From Aspergillus flavus (Eukaryota > Ascomycota > Eurotiomycetes > Eurotiales > Aspergillaceae), in NCBI RefSeq assembly GCF_009017415.1, contig NC_092406.1:5456001-5520000 (forward strand): a DNA stretch of 64,000 nucleotides, given 5' to 3'. The notes under the pieces were generated by a model. It was not told the origin of the DNA and did not search any database. It worked only from the letters and a program-made list of their open reading frames with translations. Below are positions 25,238 to 37,492 of the stretch, in pieces (positions within the stretch are counted from its first letter, which is position 1; each line of letters starts with the position of its first letter). The position numbers and the translations under genes were made by a program.

Positions 25238-26229
25238 CTACCCCAGCAGCAACCCACACACCCCATTGAGAGCTGAGGCACCCAAGGCCTCAATCACGAA
25301 GATCTGCGCCTGAGCCACATGGAAATACGCCGCAATACACAACAACACCACTAACGAAACATGCCCATAATAAAACATCTCCCTCCTAGCCTTAACAGAA
25401 GAAGTCGGCCACAATTGCACCCAGAATGCAGTACGCAATGGCCGGACAAAAAACAGGATCATGAATGCGAAGGTCAGGCCGCCGAATCCCCACTGGACAT
25501 CCGGGTCTTGGATGCGCTTTGCGAGCAAAGATCCGAAATCTGGATGACTGGACTGAGCGAAGAAATTTAAATACAGTGCCGCATGTACGGCTAGTAATGG
25601 GGACATGACTATCCTGCCAAACAGGCGGTGGTATGGAGTCAGTGCTGGTTGCGAGATAGATGTTAAGCTGGACATCATGGATGGTGTGGCTGGGTTTTTG
25701 GAGTTGAGATAAAATGCCGGGGCCATGAGAACTTGAAATGGTAGCTGGGAAAGAGCTACGTGACCCAGGGCTTTGGTGAGATGTAGGTAGTCTGTTCGTG
25801 CGATGGTTAACTTTATATAACTTTTTCAATTGCCTCAGAACTGATGGGTGTGAATAAATACGGGGCGAAAGCAGTTCAGATGATATACAACGGTTAAATG
25901 AAAAAAGGAAGCAGCCTACCATTGCCAGAATTCCATATCGAGAGGCCCAACAGGCACGCCAACCAGGTAATACAGATAGTATACTGCTTACGTGTCTCTG
26001 TCCAATTTGCAAAAGGGGGCAGATCCCACCATGACCTCCGCCTGCGGCCGGTTCGGGAGTCATTCGGTTTATCTCTGGCTCGGAAGTAGCTGTTATATAC
26101 CCGTACAAGTATTATAAAAAGTAAGAACGAGCATTGTGCATAATATCCGCGCAGACCTAGAAGTTCACGGCGATGCTGTTTCTCCGTGGGAGAGACAGAA
26201 ACAAAGTGCCAAGGCCACTGTAATGACAT
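25238..26229 (-). CDS. Ferric-reductase-like transmembrane protein without flavin domain
   Basis: Two exons (minus): 25920-26229 and 25238-25791; 864 nt, 287 residues. It has about seven hydrophobic segments (first FLLFIILVRVY, last near the C-terminus). Paired histidines match the bis-haem layout of the ferric reductase/NADPH oxidase membrane domain: His158 and His173 (YHRLFGRIVMSPLLAVHAAL), then His247 and His261 (YYGHVSLVVLLCIAAYFH). The chain ends soon after the last helix, with no FAD- or NAD(P)H-binding domain, so it cannot take electrons from NADPH by itself. It is probably a haem b membrane protein of the fungal small FRD group. The 128-nt intron has good borders and restores frame at Asp104. 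Confidence 0.85.
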
Positions 26230-26699
26230 CGGGATGTCGTTTATAGATTGGAAAGAAGAACCGAAATGGCAACAAATCCTTCACAAGAAGGAAAGAAAGT
26301 GGAAGGGTGGTAGTAGAACTTGATAACTGGTATGGCGACTATTTTTGGGTGTCTTAGTTATGCATTGCTTACCAGTGGCTAGCCCCTGGATCACATGATT
26401 CATCAAATACCGATAGGCATGCATAATACTCAATGACCGCGATACGTTTAGCTGGAGAGGTCAAGAGGGTCAGGCCTTGCATTATTAGATTTATGCACGA
26501 TTATTGAACAATGGAACAAGAAGACTCTACATGTAAAACGCCTTTAAGCATTTCATCCCAGTCAGATGCTCTGACCATTTCTAAGGTAACAAAATTGACA
26601 GTCCTCCCAGAAGTAGTGTGAGTGCCGTTGTATCATTTCCCACTCGCACTGAAGGGCCTTCATACAGCGTGGGAGCATCTATCTAGCTAAGTCAACCGC
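26230..26699. other. Intergenic spacer, ferric-reductase-like promoter
   Basis: 470 bp, no gene seen. It is the upstream side of the ferric-reductase-like gene and the 3' flank of the PP2A scaffold gene. Confidence 0.5.
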
Positions 26700-29012
26700 C
26701 TACGGTGAAGTCTGCATGACCTCGTCATTACCGCCCGCAGCAGTTGTTGCGAAGTACCTGACATCCACATCGTCGTCCCCTTGAAGCTTCTCCAAGCTGG
26801 GAATAATTCTCTGCTGAATAAGGTCCTGACTACGCGGCGATGGCGTTGCAGTCTTTCCTTCCACGTTAGCCAAAGTCCCCTCCGCTGGCAAGCGTCGCAA
26901 TGTGTCAATCAACACAGCATAAGACTTGGCAACGTTGAACCGAATATTTGGGATCTCGTCAGTGACCAATCTGTCCAGGATGGGAAGAATTGAGTTCTCA
27001 ATGATATCTAAAGAGACGACAGGTGCGAGTGTCTGGAGAGGATGTTAGCTGGGTTTACATTTCCGTGGGATATACAATATACGCACGGAGATCGCGAAGC
27101 AAGTTGTCATTCTGTAAAGGTAGTTCGGGTGCTGTCCCATGGCCATAACCTTCGGGATTATAGAACCCTTAGCCCAGTCAACCCCAAATACCTCCGTGAG
27201 CTTTCTCAAGTTCTGCGTGGCAGCCTCTCTGATAGAGAAGACGGTGTCACCAAGCCAGCTCATACAAAGATCGCTGAGTTGCTCGTCGAAGAACTTAACC
27301 CCCAGTTGGCTGGCGAGAAGAGGGATATATTCGATGATAGCAAGACGGACACGCCATTGCTTGTCTTCCGCTAGTTGTACAATAGCGGGAAGAAGCGACT
27401 GAGAGAGCAGCTCAATGCCAATAACTGCGAAATGTTAGATGATGAAACTATGTCATCAGATTCCAAGCTTACCATTGTTGACCAACTCCAACTTCGAAAT
27501 GATGTGCAAACGGACATCAGGGAACTCATCCTTGAGCATTTGGAGGAACATAGGGAGAAGGTGAGCGATGGTCCTGGCAATAGTTGTAAGCTTCACTAGT
27601 TCATCATTTTCAAAAAAGTTGGTTTTACTAACTCTTCCTTTCCAAGGATCGGGGCAAGTCCGCTAATCTGAGTACCCAAAGCCGCACGCACGTGCTGAGA
27701 TGGGTCCGAAACAAGGTCTTCCACGCTGGTCATTATTTCATTAAGCAGTGTCTCCCGGTCGATCAAGCTGCAGAAGCCTATCTTCAGGTTAGGCCAGGAA
27801 CCGTATCAAGTAAGCCGAGGAATAAATACCTGGAATCTGGCCAGCAATCGCAGTACGGACTTCAGCCTCTGTATCCTTCAAGAGCTTAACAAACGAGGGT
27901 ACCATATCCCGAGTGATAACTTCTTCGTGAACAGCTTTAGCGATCTAGGAAGAAGGATTAGAACAAATAGATGTAAACTGATCATGCAATGCTAGAAGGG
28001 AGTACCTTTTCATATCTGTCGGCAACCATGTATCTGACTCTCCAACTCTTATCCTCAAAGAGGTTCCGTAGGGATGTCAGCAAAACACCGTGGCTAGGCT
28101 GCTGCTCCTTGGGGATCTCCTCGGCGATCGAGATAAGAATATCAACTGTAAGCAAGCGAACGCTGTCCTGGTCATCACTGGCCAGATATTGAAATAGGGG
28201 TATCATTTCTTCGATGACAACTGGGGTCTTCATTTCCTTGACAAACTTCGCCAAGTTGTTGGCAGCCTGTCTTCTCACCATAGGCGTGTCGTCATGTACC
28301 AGACCTCCGAAATATTGCCGGAGACTCTGCTGCAACGCTTGGCCAGACTTCTTGTATGGAATGCAATAAAGACCCGTTGCAGAGACTTTCGAGGTGAACC
28401 AGTCGGCTTTTGACAGACGTAGGACCATAGGGATGAAATGTTCTTCGATCTGCTTCTCGGAAAGCTGCTCGCCGATCTTGTTGAGGGATTCAACAGCCTA
28501 GTGCTCTGTAAGCACAGGATCAACGGATTCATTCGTTGTTGTATCTTACCTTCTCCCTAACCAAAGGTTCCTCGATAGCGGCCAGGTTCTCAAGGGGGGA
28601 AAGGAGAACATGCCCATATTCCGGACCACCAACATATTCTACGAAGTTGCCCAGTTCTTCACTCAGCGCAGTCAAAACTTCATCTTCGTCCTCGACAGAG
28701 TCTGCGATGGCTTGTGTTAGGTGTGCTCTGCTTTCCTAGCTGGTCCACGAGTGATGGCCGGAGACTGACCGTCAAGAAATGGAATGAGTTCCTCCCGGGT
28801 CCTCTCAGCCCCTAGAGCCAATGCAATGGTAGAAACGCGGTGAATAGCATTGAGACGAATGAGGACATCATCGTGCTAGAAAATCCGGGGATTAGATCTG
28901 TCGACATTTATGTGTAGGGGCACCGCGCCATCAGGACGGAGTACCATACCTTCAACTCGTCAATAAGAACGGCGATAGGGTAGAGCTCGTCGTTTTCACC
29001 CTGACTCTCCAT
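26700..29012 (-). CDS. tpd3: PP2A regulatory subunit A (HEAT-repeat scaffold)
   Basis: Nine exons (minus): 28950-29012, 28770-28875, 28550-28701, 28006-28497, 27830-27944, 27633-27777, 27473-27573, 27087-27424, 26700-27032; 1845 nt, 614 residues, close to the size of fungal Tpd3/Paa1. It is HEAT-repeat solenoid throughout, with typical stretches [20 protein letters not shown] at the N-terminus, [40 protein letters not shown] and [20 protein letters not shown] near the C-terminus. It holds the catalytic C and variable B subunits of protein phosphatase 2A and is normally essential or growth-limiting. The C-terminus has a short non-repeat tail (DEVMQTSP). It is divergent from the phenylalanyl-tRNA synthetase gene. 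Confidence 0.95.
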
Positions 29013-29889
29013 CTCGAATTCGTTTACTGTATGTTATGCTTTCAGGCAAAGGAGACGATTAGAGAGGCGAGGACGTGACAGGTCCAAGTCCTCACTTAGA
29101 CCACTGGTCGATCTGATATCACGCGAACGCGGCGATAATTACGGGGGGGTTTTCTAAAAAGGGTGGGTTGTCATATAAAGTAACGACAATTTGCGGAGGC
29201 TGCTCGAATGCGGATTAGTTTCAGCTGTCGGGAAGAGTATCGGTGGTATAGGGAGGGATAGGTGGTTTGCAAGATCCCCGGAGCGAGAGGTTTCGTGGGG
29301 TTTGGGCCGCCGCAGGACAAGTGAGCAATAATAGCAGCAGTATCATACCTCGACAATTGGACCGGTACCGAGCGAACAATCGTCTGGCGTTAGTGTATCA
29401 TAAGATATTAAAATGTTCAGAAAACAAGATAATGGAAAATAATAACAAGGTGGGAATAGATTTGACGGAGATCGCGAGTGGAGGGGAAGCTTTGGTCTGG
29501 AGGAATCTTGCGAAGGTGACGGTCTGCTGGTCACCGTGACTTTGGGAAAGCAATGGGGCTTGTGGCTGGTGCAAGGCGTCTTGCGCAGTTAATCTGCCGT
29601 TCCGTAATGAATTTAGGGAGGGGTGTAATCGGTGGCGGTGCACGGAGATGTGGCTGGCGCAGCGCCCGCCTTGAGGGTCAAGCCCCAAGTAAAAGTGCCA
29701 CGGACTTCATGACTCCTCCACCGGTGGCATACTTAGACTCAGCGCAATCACTGAACCCCGCACACGGACACTTTTGCCGGTTGGACTTTGGGTAATTCCA
29801 TAGAGTTACCTTCTGTGCGTGGGAGGCTTACTGAACCCTTTCGAGCCCCAATCTCTTTATCTTGAATCGCAAATACCCAACCCCTCACC
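29013..29889. promoter_or_regulatory. Divergent promoter region between tpd3 and frs1
   Basis: 877 bp between two outward-facing housekeeping genes. No reliable motif assignment and no gene seen. Confidence 0.5.
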
Positions 29890-32174
29890 ATGCCCACCAT
29901 TTCGGTCGACAAGGCCGCGCTCTTCAAAGAGCTCGGACGGGAGTATGGAAGACCTAGCCAAATTGTTATATCAATTGCTAATAGTACTTCTTATGATATT
30001 AGGTACACTACCGAGGAATTTGATGAGCTGTGCTTCGAATTCGGTATGTCGGGGTTATTGAGAGAGAGTAGTTTTTTAGCGGGGCTCGCGCTGACTTGTT
30101 TAAACAGGTATTGAGCTCGATGAAGATGTAACGACTCCTCCCTCTACCTACCACCCGTCGCAATGTGGATGGACACTAAACGGAAACCTATAGACAACAA
30201 ATTCAGACCGACCAATCGTGGATGGAGTGCAGGAGCCTCCTCAGCTCAAGATCGAAATCCCGGCCAACCGGTACGCATCTACTGATTCCCGGGTGATTGA
30301 TATGTGATATACATTCTGAGACATCTGCAGATATGACATGCTGTGCTTCGAGGGAATCGCCCTCATGCTCAACATCTTCTTAGGTCGGAAGTCTCTGCCC
30401 AACTACAGACTGGTCGAGCCCGCAAATGGTGAGCTGCAGAAGATCATTGTTAAGGAGGATGTAAGTGGCTCTTAGAAGTTGCCAACGTGACGAACCCACG
30501 CTGAAGATATATGACAAAGACTACGAAAATCCGACCCTTGGTCTCTGGTGCTATCTTGCGGAACATCAAGTTCGATCAAGCTCGCTATGAATCCTTCATC
30601 GCCCTGCAAGACAAACTTCACCAGAACCTTGCAAGGCAAAGAACGCTCGTTTCGATCGGTACTCACGACTTGGATACGATACAAGGACCTTTCACCTACG
30701 AGGCCTTGCCTCCTAAAGACATCAAATTTGTTCCTTTGAACCAGACCCAGGAAATGAACGGAGAGGAGTTGATGGCCTTCTACGAGGTATGGTAACTGCA
30801 TATGCGGCAGGTTAGGATATATGCTTACATCTGTAAACAGAAAGACAAGCACCTGGGTAGATACCTTCACATTATTCGCGACTCCCCTGTCTACCCCGTC
30901 ATCTACGATTCGAAGCGGACAGTTTGCTCCCTGCCTCCCATCATCAACGGCGACCATTCTAAGATCACCCTGGACACTAAGAACGTTTTCATCGAGATTA
31001 CTGCCCTCGACAAGACGAAGGTTGAGATTGTCAATAAGATGATGGTTGCGATGTTCTCCCAATATACTTCGGAGCCTTTCACGTAAGACCTCCTATTGCC
31101 TCCCAGTTCCAAGTTCCGGTAGCTAATCTCCTCTCATAGGATTGAGCCAGTTCAAATTGTCTCCGACCACAACGGCGAGACCAGAATCACGCCAGATATG
31201 TCTTCTCGTACAACTCAGGCCGAGGTCTCCTACCTTAACCAGTGCTGCGGCTTGAACCTCTCTGCAGAGGAAATCGCGAAGATCCTGACGAAGATGGCCT
31301 ATACCGCTAGACCCTCCGCAGAATCCGCCGACCTGATCGACGTGGACATCCCACCTACTCGTGCTGATGTCCTCCACCAGGCCGATATCATGGAAGATGT
31401 CGCCATTGCTTACGGCTTCAATAACCTCCCACGGTCCTTCCCAAGCAAGTCTGGTACCATCGCCCAGCCCTTACCTATCAACAAGCTCTCGGACATCGTC
31501 CGAACTGAGGCTGCAATGGCGGGCTGGTCTGAGGTCTTGCCTCTCATCCTGTGCTCCCATGACGAGAACTTCGCCTGGCTCAACCGCAAGGACGATGGTA
31601 ACACTGCTGTTAAGCTGGCCAATCCCAAGACACTGGAGTTCCAGGTCGTCCGCACAAGCCTCCTGCCTGGTCTTCTGAAGACCATTCGGGAAAACAAGCA
31701 CCACAGCGTTCCCATGAAGATCTTCGAGGTCAGCGACGTAGCGTTCAAGGACCTTTCGCTCGAGCGTAAGAGCCGGAACGAGAGACACTTTGCCGCCGCA
31801 TGGTATGGCAAGAACAGTGGTTTCGAAGTAGTCCACGGTCTTCTGGACCGCGTCATGGCCATGCTCAAGAGTGCGTTCATCACCGGTGAGGAGGGTCTCG
31901 AGAAACCCGGTATGAGCGACTCTCAGTACTGGATCGAGGAGCTTGATGGTAAGTTCTAGTTACCGCTATCACCCTGTTGCCATAGATTTGTTCCCTAACA
32001 TACATTCCAGAGGCAACCTACTTCCCCGGCCACGCCGCTTCTGTTCACCTGCGAATCGGCGGCAAGGAGCACGTCATCGGTGCCTTCGGTATCTTGCACC
32101 CTACGGTATTGGAGAAGTACGAACTGAAATACCCCGTCAGCACGTTGGAGCTCAACATCGAGGCTTTCCTATGA
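29890..32174 (+). CDS. frs1: Phenylalanyl-tRNA synthetase beta subunit, cytosolic
   Basis: Nine exons: 29890-29942, 30003-30043, 30108-30127 (20 nt), 30194-30270, 30331-30460, 30520-30786, 30841-31082, 31140-31948, 32011-32174; 1803 nt, 600 residues, the usual size for eukaryotic PheRS beta. It pairs with an alpha chain (alpha2beta2) to charge tRNA-Phe. Visible blocks are the N-terminal [40 protein letters not shown], the B3/4 editing region ([38 protein letters not shown]), the B5 region ([20 protein letters not shown]) and the C-terminal catalytic-like core ([23 protein letters not shown]). The five introns in the first 650 bp restore a single frame. It is convergent with rps3. Confidence 0.95.
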
Positions 32175-32711
32175 GCGGTATGAGTAGAGCGAGCGAACGT
32201 GCGTAGATCTTAGATGTTTCATGGTTCATATATGTTTAGAAAGGTAGTTGATGTCATGAATGAGCATTAAAAGATAACAAAATAAAAGTGATATTGATAC
32301 GAATGGTACTATCTATATCCTAACGGGATCGATGTGTCAGGCTAGCATTTCAATGTCGTCATTCTACAAGACTATAGAACAAGGGTCACATCCGCTTGTA
32401 CTTTCATATCTACATGTTGGCCATGGTTTTATTGTTCCCGTGACTTAGTAATCGTTGCACATATTGAACCGTAAATTGCTTTTTTTATTTGCCCCCTAGT
32501 TTCGTATCGGACATTATCTTTTCCTACCTAGATGTTTCACTAGGAATTCAGGAACAGAGCTGTGGGACGGGAAGACGCTTTTCCTAGCTTGCTAGCGGAG
32601 GAAGATAACCAAATGGAAGATCATGTAGTTGTTTATTTGCGTCAGGTAATGATATCAGGTAGGACGACAGGAACGAAGAAAAAAGAGCAGGGCCTAAGAA
32701 AATGAAACCAA
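32175..32711. other. Convergent spacer between frs1 and rps3
   Basis: 537 bp of 3' flanking sequence for both genes; no gene seen. Confidence 0.5.
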
Positions 32712-33863
32712 TTACTCCTGCTGGAAAGTCTCCGCACCAGCACCCTCCTGGCCCTCGGCGGCCTGCTGCTCGGCAAGGCGCTGCTGCTCGGCAGCCTGCT
32801 GAGCGGCGATAGCCTTGGCACCGTAGTCCTGGCTCATGGGCTGGAGGACGGGCTGCTCCTCCTTGGGCTCGATGATGGTGACGGAGTCGGGGAGGGTCTT
32901 CTGGGGGCCAGCCTTGCCCTCGGGGTCGGAACCGCGCATGATCTTAACCTTGATACCAAGGACACCCTGGCGGAGGAGGACGTGACGGGTGGCGCTGTCG
33001 ATGAACTCCTTAGCGGGCTGACCGGAGTGGATCATGAATCCGTCCTATAGCCAGATATATGTCAGCAATGCTGTTGATTTCCCTCCCTTCGTAAAACCGC
33101 AACGGTTTATTTCTCTCTTCACACCGCCTTTCTTCGCCGACAAAATCACGATTCATTGAGATATGCGAGAGAACGTACAGTGAACTTCATGGACTTGGCA
33201 CGGGCAGCACGGAGCTTTCCGGAAACGACAACCTCGCAACCCTTGGCACCGCTCTCCATGATGAAACGGAGAACACCGTAGCAAGCACGACGGACGGCAA
33301 GACCGTTGAGGAGCTTGTAACGGAGGGACTCGCACTGAGCGACGGCGGAGAGACCGCGGTTCTGGACCTTGGCGGCATAGAGGGAGACGGAGTTCTCGGG
33401 GAACTTGAAGCGCTTCTGGATGAGGGAGGTGAGCTCGCGGATGCGGCGGCCCTGCTCACCGAGAACCTCCTGGGTGTGGGTGGCACGGATGACTGCAGAG
33501 AAAAAGAGCATCCGTTAGCAATCGTGTATGATCCTTTTCCGACAATTTTGCACCAGTAGACATCCAATTCATTCCGTCTCATATATTTTTCTTTTTTTTT
33601 TCCTTTTGAAAATTTGTTTTCCCTTCCATTGTTTATCGCTCAATCCTTCTCGACCTCCCACAAAACAAGTGCAAAGAAAAAGCAATGGAATCTCAATCGG
33701 GCGACGTACTGATATCGGTGACGGTGGGAGTGACACGGACTTCAACGCCGGAGTAGCCCTCCTCAGCCAGCTCGCGCTGGAAGAACTCGTTCAACTCGGC
33801 ATAGAAGACACCGTCGGCGACGAACTTGCGGCGCTTCGAAATAGCTCCCTGGACAGCAGCCAT
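32712..33863 (-). CDS. rps3: 40S ribosomal protein S3 (uS3)
   Basis: Three exons (minus): 33710-33863, 33179-33492, 32712-33044; 801 nt, 266 residues. The N-terminus [20 protein letters not shown] and [18 protein letters not shown] mark the KH domain of uS3 at the mRNA entry site. RPAKEF-like [20 protein letters not shown] and [11 protein letters not shown] mark the C-terminal domain. The tail is Ala/Gln/Glu-rich ([18 protein letters not shown]). The first intron is 217 nt, long for this window. Codon use is strongly biased (many GGC, AAG, GAG), as expected of a highly expressed gene. Telomere-repeat-like boxes lie upstream (34019-34060). Confidence 0.97.
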
Positions 33864-34492
33864 GATTGCGTTTCTGTTGGGTGAAGTGAGTTGTCGAAGA
33901 AACGGCCGAGGACGCGGTGGTTGCGGAGCACCAAAGTTGGGAAGTCGTTCAAAGGCGAAATAATCTGCTGCCGTTCGATCAGTTTTGAACAGTCGGCCTT
34001 TAGTGGGGTTTCTGCCCGTTTAGGGTTTCCCCTTCCCAATTCTGTGATAGGGTTAACCCTGGCCCGTCGCTTGTGCCCCTTCCCTTTTTGGACCTAGCCT
34101 GCCCAGCCCGTCCGCTGGCCTCAGGCACTTCTACTATGGGGCCCTACAATCGAACCTTAACCACTTTAGGTAATGAGCTCTCCATGCAGTGCAGTGTTAA
34201 TATTTCTATGTAGTCAAACACTTTCCATCTTGCTATGCTCACATAGCCAATAAGTCCAGTGCAAGCCATGAAATGATGGGTTTATCGTTCCCCTTGCTGT
34301 ATCTCTCTACTCAGACTGAGAACAACTGAAAATCTGAAGAACAAACAATTGACAAGCCAAGCACACAGTCATGCACATATTCATAAGCGAAGATTTATGC
34401 CCATCGCACCCGGACCGATACCCTGCCAGTTCCCGTAGATATACCGATTCGTAAACATGCCCTAATACCAAACATTTTTTTTCTTTACTCGT
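33864..34492. other. rps3 upstream region and 3' flank of the myotubularin-like gene
   Basis: 629 bp without a gene. The part near 33864-34100 is the rps3 promoter (see the telobox-like elements) and the rest is the 3' flank of the minus-strand phosphatase gene. Confidence 0.5.
34019..34060. promoter_or_regulatory. Telobox-like elements upstream of rps3
   Basis: TTTAGGGTTT at 34019-34028 and a 12-bp perfect palindrome AGGGTTAACCCT at 34049-34060, about 155-200 bp upstream of the rps3 ATG. AAACCCTAA-like boxes occur in ribosomal-protein promoters of several eukaryotes and are bound by Myb/telobox proteins. That role is inferred here from position and motif only. Confidence 0.5.
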
Positions 34493-36879
34493 TTATCGCA
34501 TCTCGACTTCAAGTTGACCCATACTTTTGGGGTCTTGCCCATTCTCCTTCTTGGAGAAAGCCAAACTCGAGATCCCCGATGTGACGGCTGCTATTCCAGC
34601 TGAGGCAGCATTGTGAGCCCCTTTCATACCAGTGCTACTGGTGACAACATCCTGAGCTGTCTCAATGCCAGTCAGCACCGGTGATCGTTCCCTATCAATG
34701 TTCTCACGTTGCGCAGGAGGAGACCCAGTCGAACGAATACCGTTCATTTCAGCATCCGTTCGACCAAATGCTTCACTCCACCATCTGACTTCATTGAGCC
34801 GTGGGAATATGAGACGTTCTTTCCCACGCTTATGGTCATCAATATGGGAATCGTATTTCGCGTTAAGAAATTGTTCTCTCCGGGCGAGGAAATAATCCCA
34901 TACACTCCGAGTGCGCTCCTTTGCTTTCGACTCCACACGCTCTTTTTCACTGTTATAGAGAAATGTGCCGTACTGGCACGAGTAAAGATGATACAGCAAC
35001 CGGCGTAAAAACCGCTCGTTAAATTCGAACCGTGTCGGGTATTGGTACAGCAGTTGATAGGTTGCATCGAGGAATTGATGAAACACTGGACTAGTCTCTT
35101 TCACTTTCGTCATCTCCTTTTCGGGGGTAACCGATCTAGGAGCGGAACTGAGTTTCTTGGGACCAGGAGTGTCTGAATCGTAGCTTTGCATTTCTCCATC
35201 GGACTCGGGAAGAGAGTCACGACTTGTGTTATCTCGGTTGAAGAATCCTTTGGCACTAAGGAATGCATTCTCGATGGCTTTGCCCGCACCGCCGGCCTCC
35301 CCGAAGCCACGACTGGAATCACCCCCGATCCTTTCATTTTCTATCTGGAACCACTTTTCACTGTTCAAGTGTCCAGAGCGGTGCCGAAACATGTGCCCAA
35401 AGGAAAGCCAATCCTTCTCCACCAGCACCATGAAGCCCTCCATCGTACGATAATAGGGGTCAAGACATATCTGACTTAAAGCACTAAGCTGACCGGTCCG
35501 ATCCCACCCATCCGAGCAATGTATCAATACGTGCGAGTGTTGAAGGCCAACTTGGCGGGCAATCAAGCCCGCGCCGTCTAAAATCCCAGTAATATGCTTT
35601 AACCACCCACTGCGCGCAAGCTGGTCTCTATTTGGTCCTAGCGGGGTGACATCTGAGTCCTTCAAAGTATCAATCACCTTATTCAAAGAGTCCCTCATAA
35701 CGTGGATGTTGTCAATTCCGAGATATGCTTTGGTCGCAAACTTATAATTGTCCATGTTTTCCGAGCCGAGACCAACAGCCTGCATCGCAAATGCATTCAC
35801 CGTCGGCCGTGCATCAACGATCAAGTTGTGCTGTTGAGCACCGTATACCTGGTGCTTGCCATCCGAGTCCCCGTGGAATGACGTTAACAGCTCATCCTCC
35901 AAGTCTTCCGCCCTAGTCAAATCAGTCACGGTCTCATCATTCGCATCGCCTTGCATTGAACCAGAAGATTCTCGATCTAAGTGCGCTGGGCAGAAATTTG
36001 CCAGCGGTCTCTCGGAACGAGAGGTGGAGAAAATCGCAGCTAATAACTTTTCGTCTTGAATGCTTCGATTTCCACGCACACCCACCAGGGGTTGTGAGCT
36101 TCTTGTGATCGAGCAGTTATTAACGGGATGAAGATACGTTAACACGGGAACTCTTGCCCTAGACCGGTATCGCCCCGCATAGTTAAGCGTATTATCAGAG
36201 ATGGAGGACGGAACCGGTAAGAGCGCAGGATACGTCGGGGAGAACTAAGGAAATCCGTCCATGTTAACCACATTCTCGAACCCACTACCAGAGTAGGTTA
36301 TTACCGTATAATCCGTATTGATCCGAGAGATACGCCAGCCATGGTTATCCCGGTCTACCCCCTGTCTTGCCCACTCTTTCAGTGGGTCGTATAGCTCCCA
36401 ACCGTTGAGCTCCCGCTCGGGAGGTGGTGGCTGGTAAGTGAAAGCGTAAAGTTTCTCGATCCGCCCCAGCTTGCATGTCCACTGCTTTATACTCTCATAA
36501 ACATCACGGCCTTTCGTCTCGCTGGCGAAATAGAAGCAAACGAATGCAAAGTCACGACAACGCAGACGAATTGACGACGGTTGACGCGAAGCAGCCGGAG
36601 CGGGGCGGAAGGTACAGAAAGAGATGATAGGATAAGTGATCCAGAGCTCTCTCGGTCTAACGGGCGTAGCAGAAGGTTGCGCACTGTCCGGCAGCGACGG
36701 TATATGGGAGAAGATGATATGATGAGGGGTGAGGTGGAGGGTGCCAACAACCTGTTCACCACGACGCGCCAAGGTCACATCTTCAACCTGCAATCACGGA
36801 TGAGGAGAATGTCAGGAGATCTTGAAACTTGAAGCATAATCGGCAGTCGGCAAACCTTAGCGACCCGTGTTCTCTCCAT
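34493..36879 (-). CDS. ymr1: Myotubularin-type phosphoinositide 3-phosphatase
   Basis: Three exons (minus): 36856-36879 (24 nt), 36305-36787, 34493-36244; 2259 nt, 752 residues. It removes the 3-phosphate from PI3P/PI(3,5)P2 on endosomal and vacuolar membranes. The N-terminal ~150 residues are a PH-GRAM domain (VEDVTLARRGEQVVGTLHL, HHIIFSH). The myotubularin phosphatase core includes YAGRYRSRARVPVLTYLHP, SSQPLVGVRGNRSIQDEK and the CX5R active site HCSDGWDRTG at about residue 410, with the catalytic Cys and Arg both present. YYRTMEGFMVLVEKDWLSFG follows. The C-terminal ~100 residues are low-complexity. The first exon codes only eight residues (MERTRVAK), fixed by the splice frame. Confidence 0.93.
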
Positions 36880-37492
36880 GTCTTTGTTGTTTGCTATATC
36901 CGCATAAGCTTCATGACTGGGCGTCGAGGGGAACAAATTGGCACTGGTGCTATACAGGAGGGGGGTCCTGTAGTTGAGAAGTCGCTTTTGGCCCGGAGAG
37001 AGTTAAATGAAGTCAGAAAAGAAGGTGGAAACCAAGGAAAGGTAGGGTTTTGGCACGAACTTGCGTGGACCCTTGGGAAAGTGACAATTCAATTTGGGCC
37101 AACGGGACGGATTTGGGACTCGAAAATGCGGAGCCCCTCGCCTAGTGACCTTTTACTTCAAGGCCTAACCTTAATCAATATAAATTAGCCCCCGTCATCC
37201 CTTGTGTTAAATTTAGACCACTCTCTATAGATCCATCCTTTACACGGTCTACTGACACACCGTATTGCTTTCTTCTTTTTATTTTTCTTTGTTTTGTTAT
37301 CGGGGAATTGCCGAGATGGACAAATATTTTGTATTTGTTTGCGACGAATCTCCTCCTTTCGGTGTATCATAACTAAAGATTACGAAAGAGCAGCTCAAAA
37401 ATTATACCTCCAAGGGATGGACATTCGAAATGCCCTTGCTTCGCATCACTTCAAAACATGTACGCACTGTCAAGTGACCTAAAACGAGATAG
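36880..37492. other. Intergenic: myotubularin-like promoter and 3' flank of the Zn2Cys6 gene
   Basis: 613 bp; no gene supported. Confidence 0.5.
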
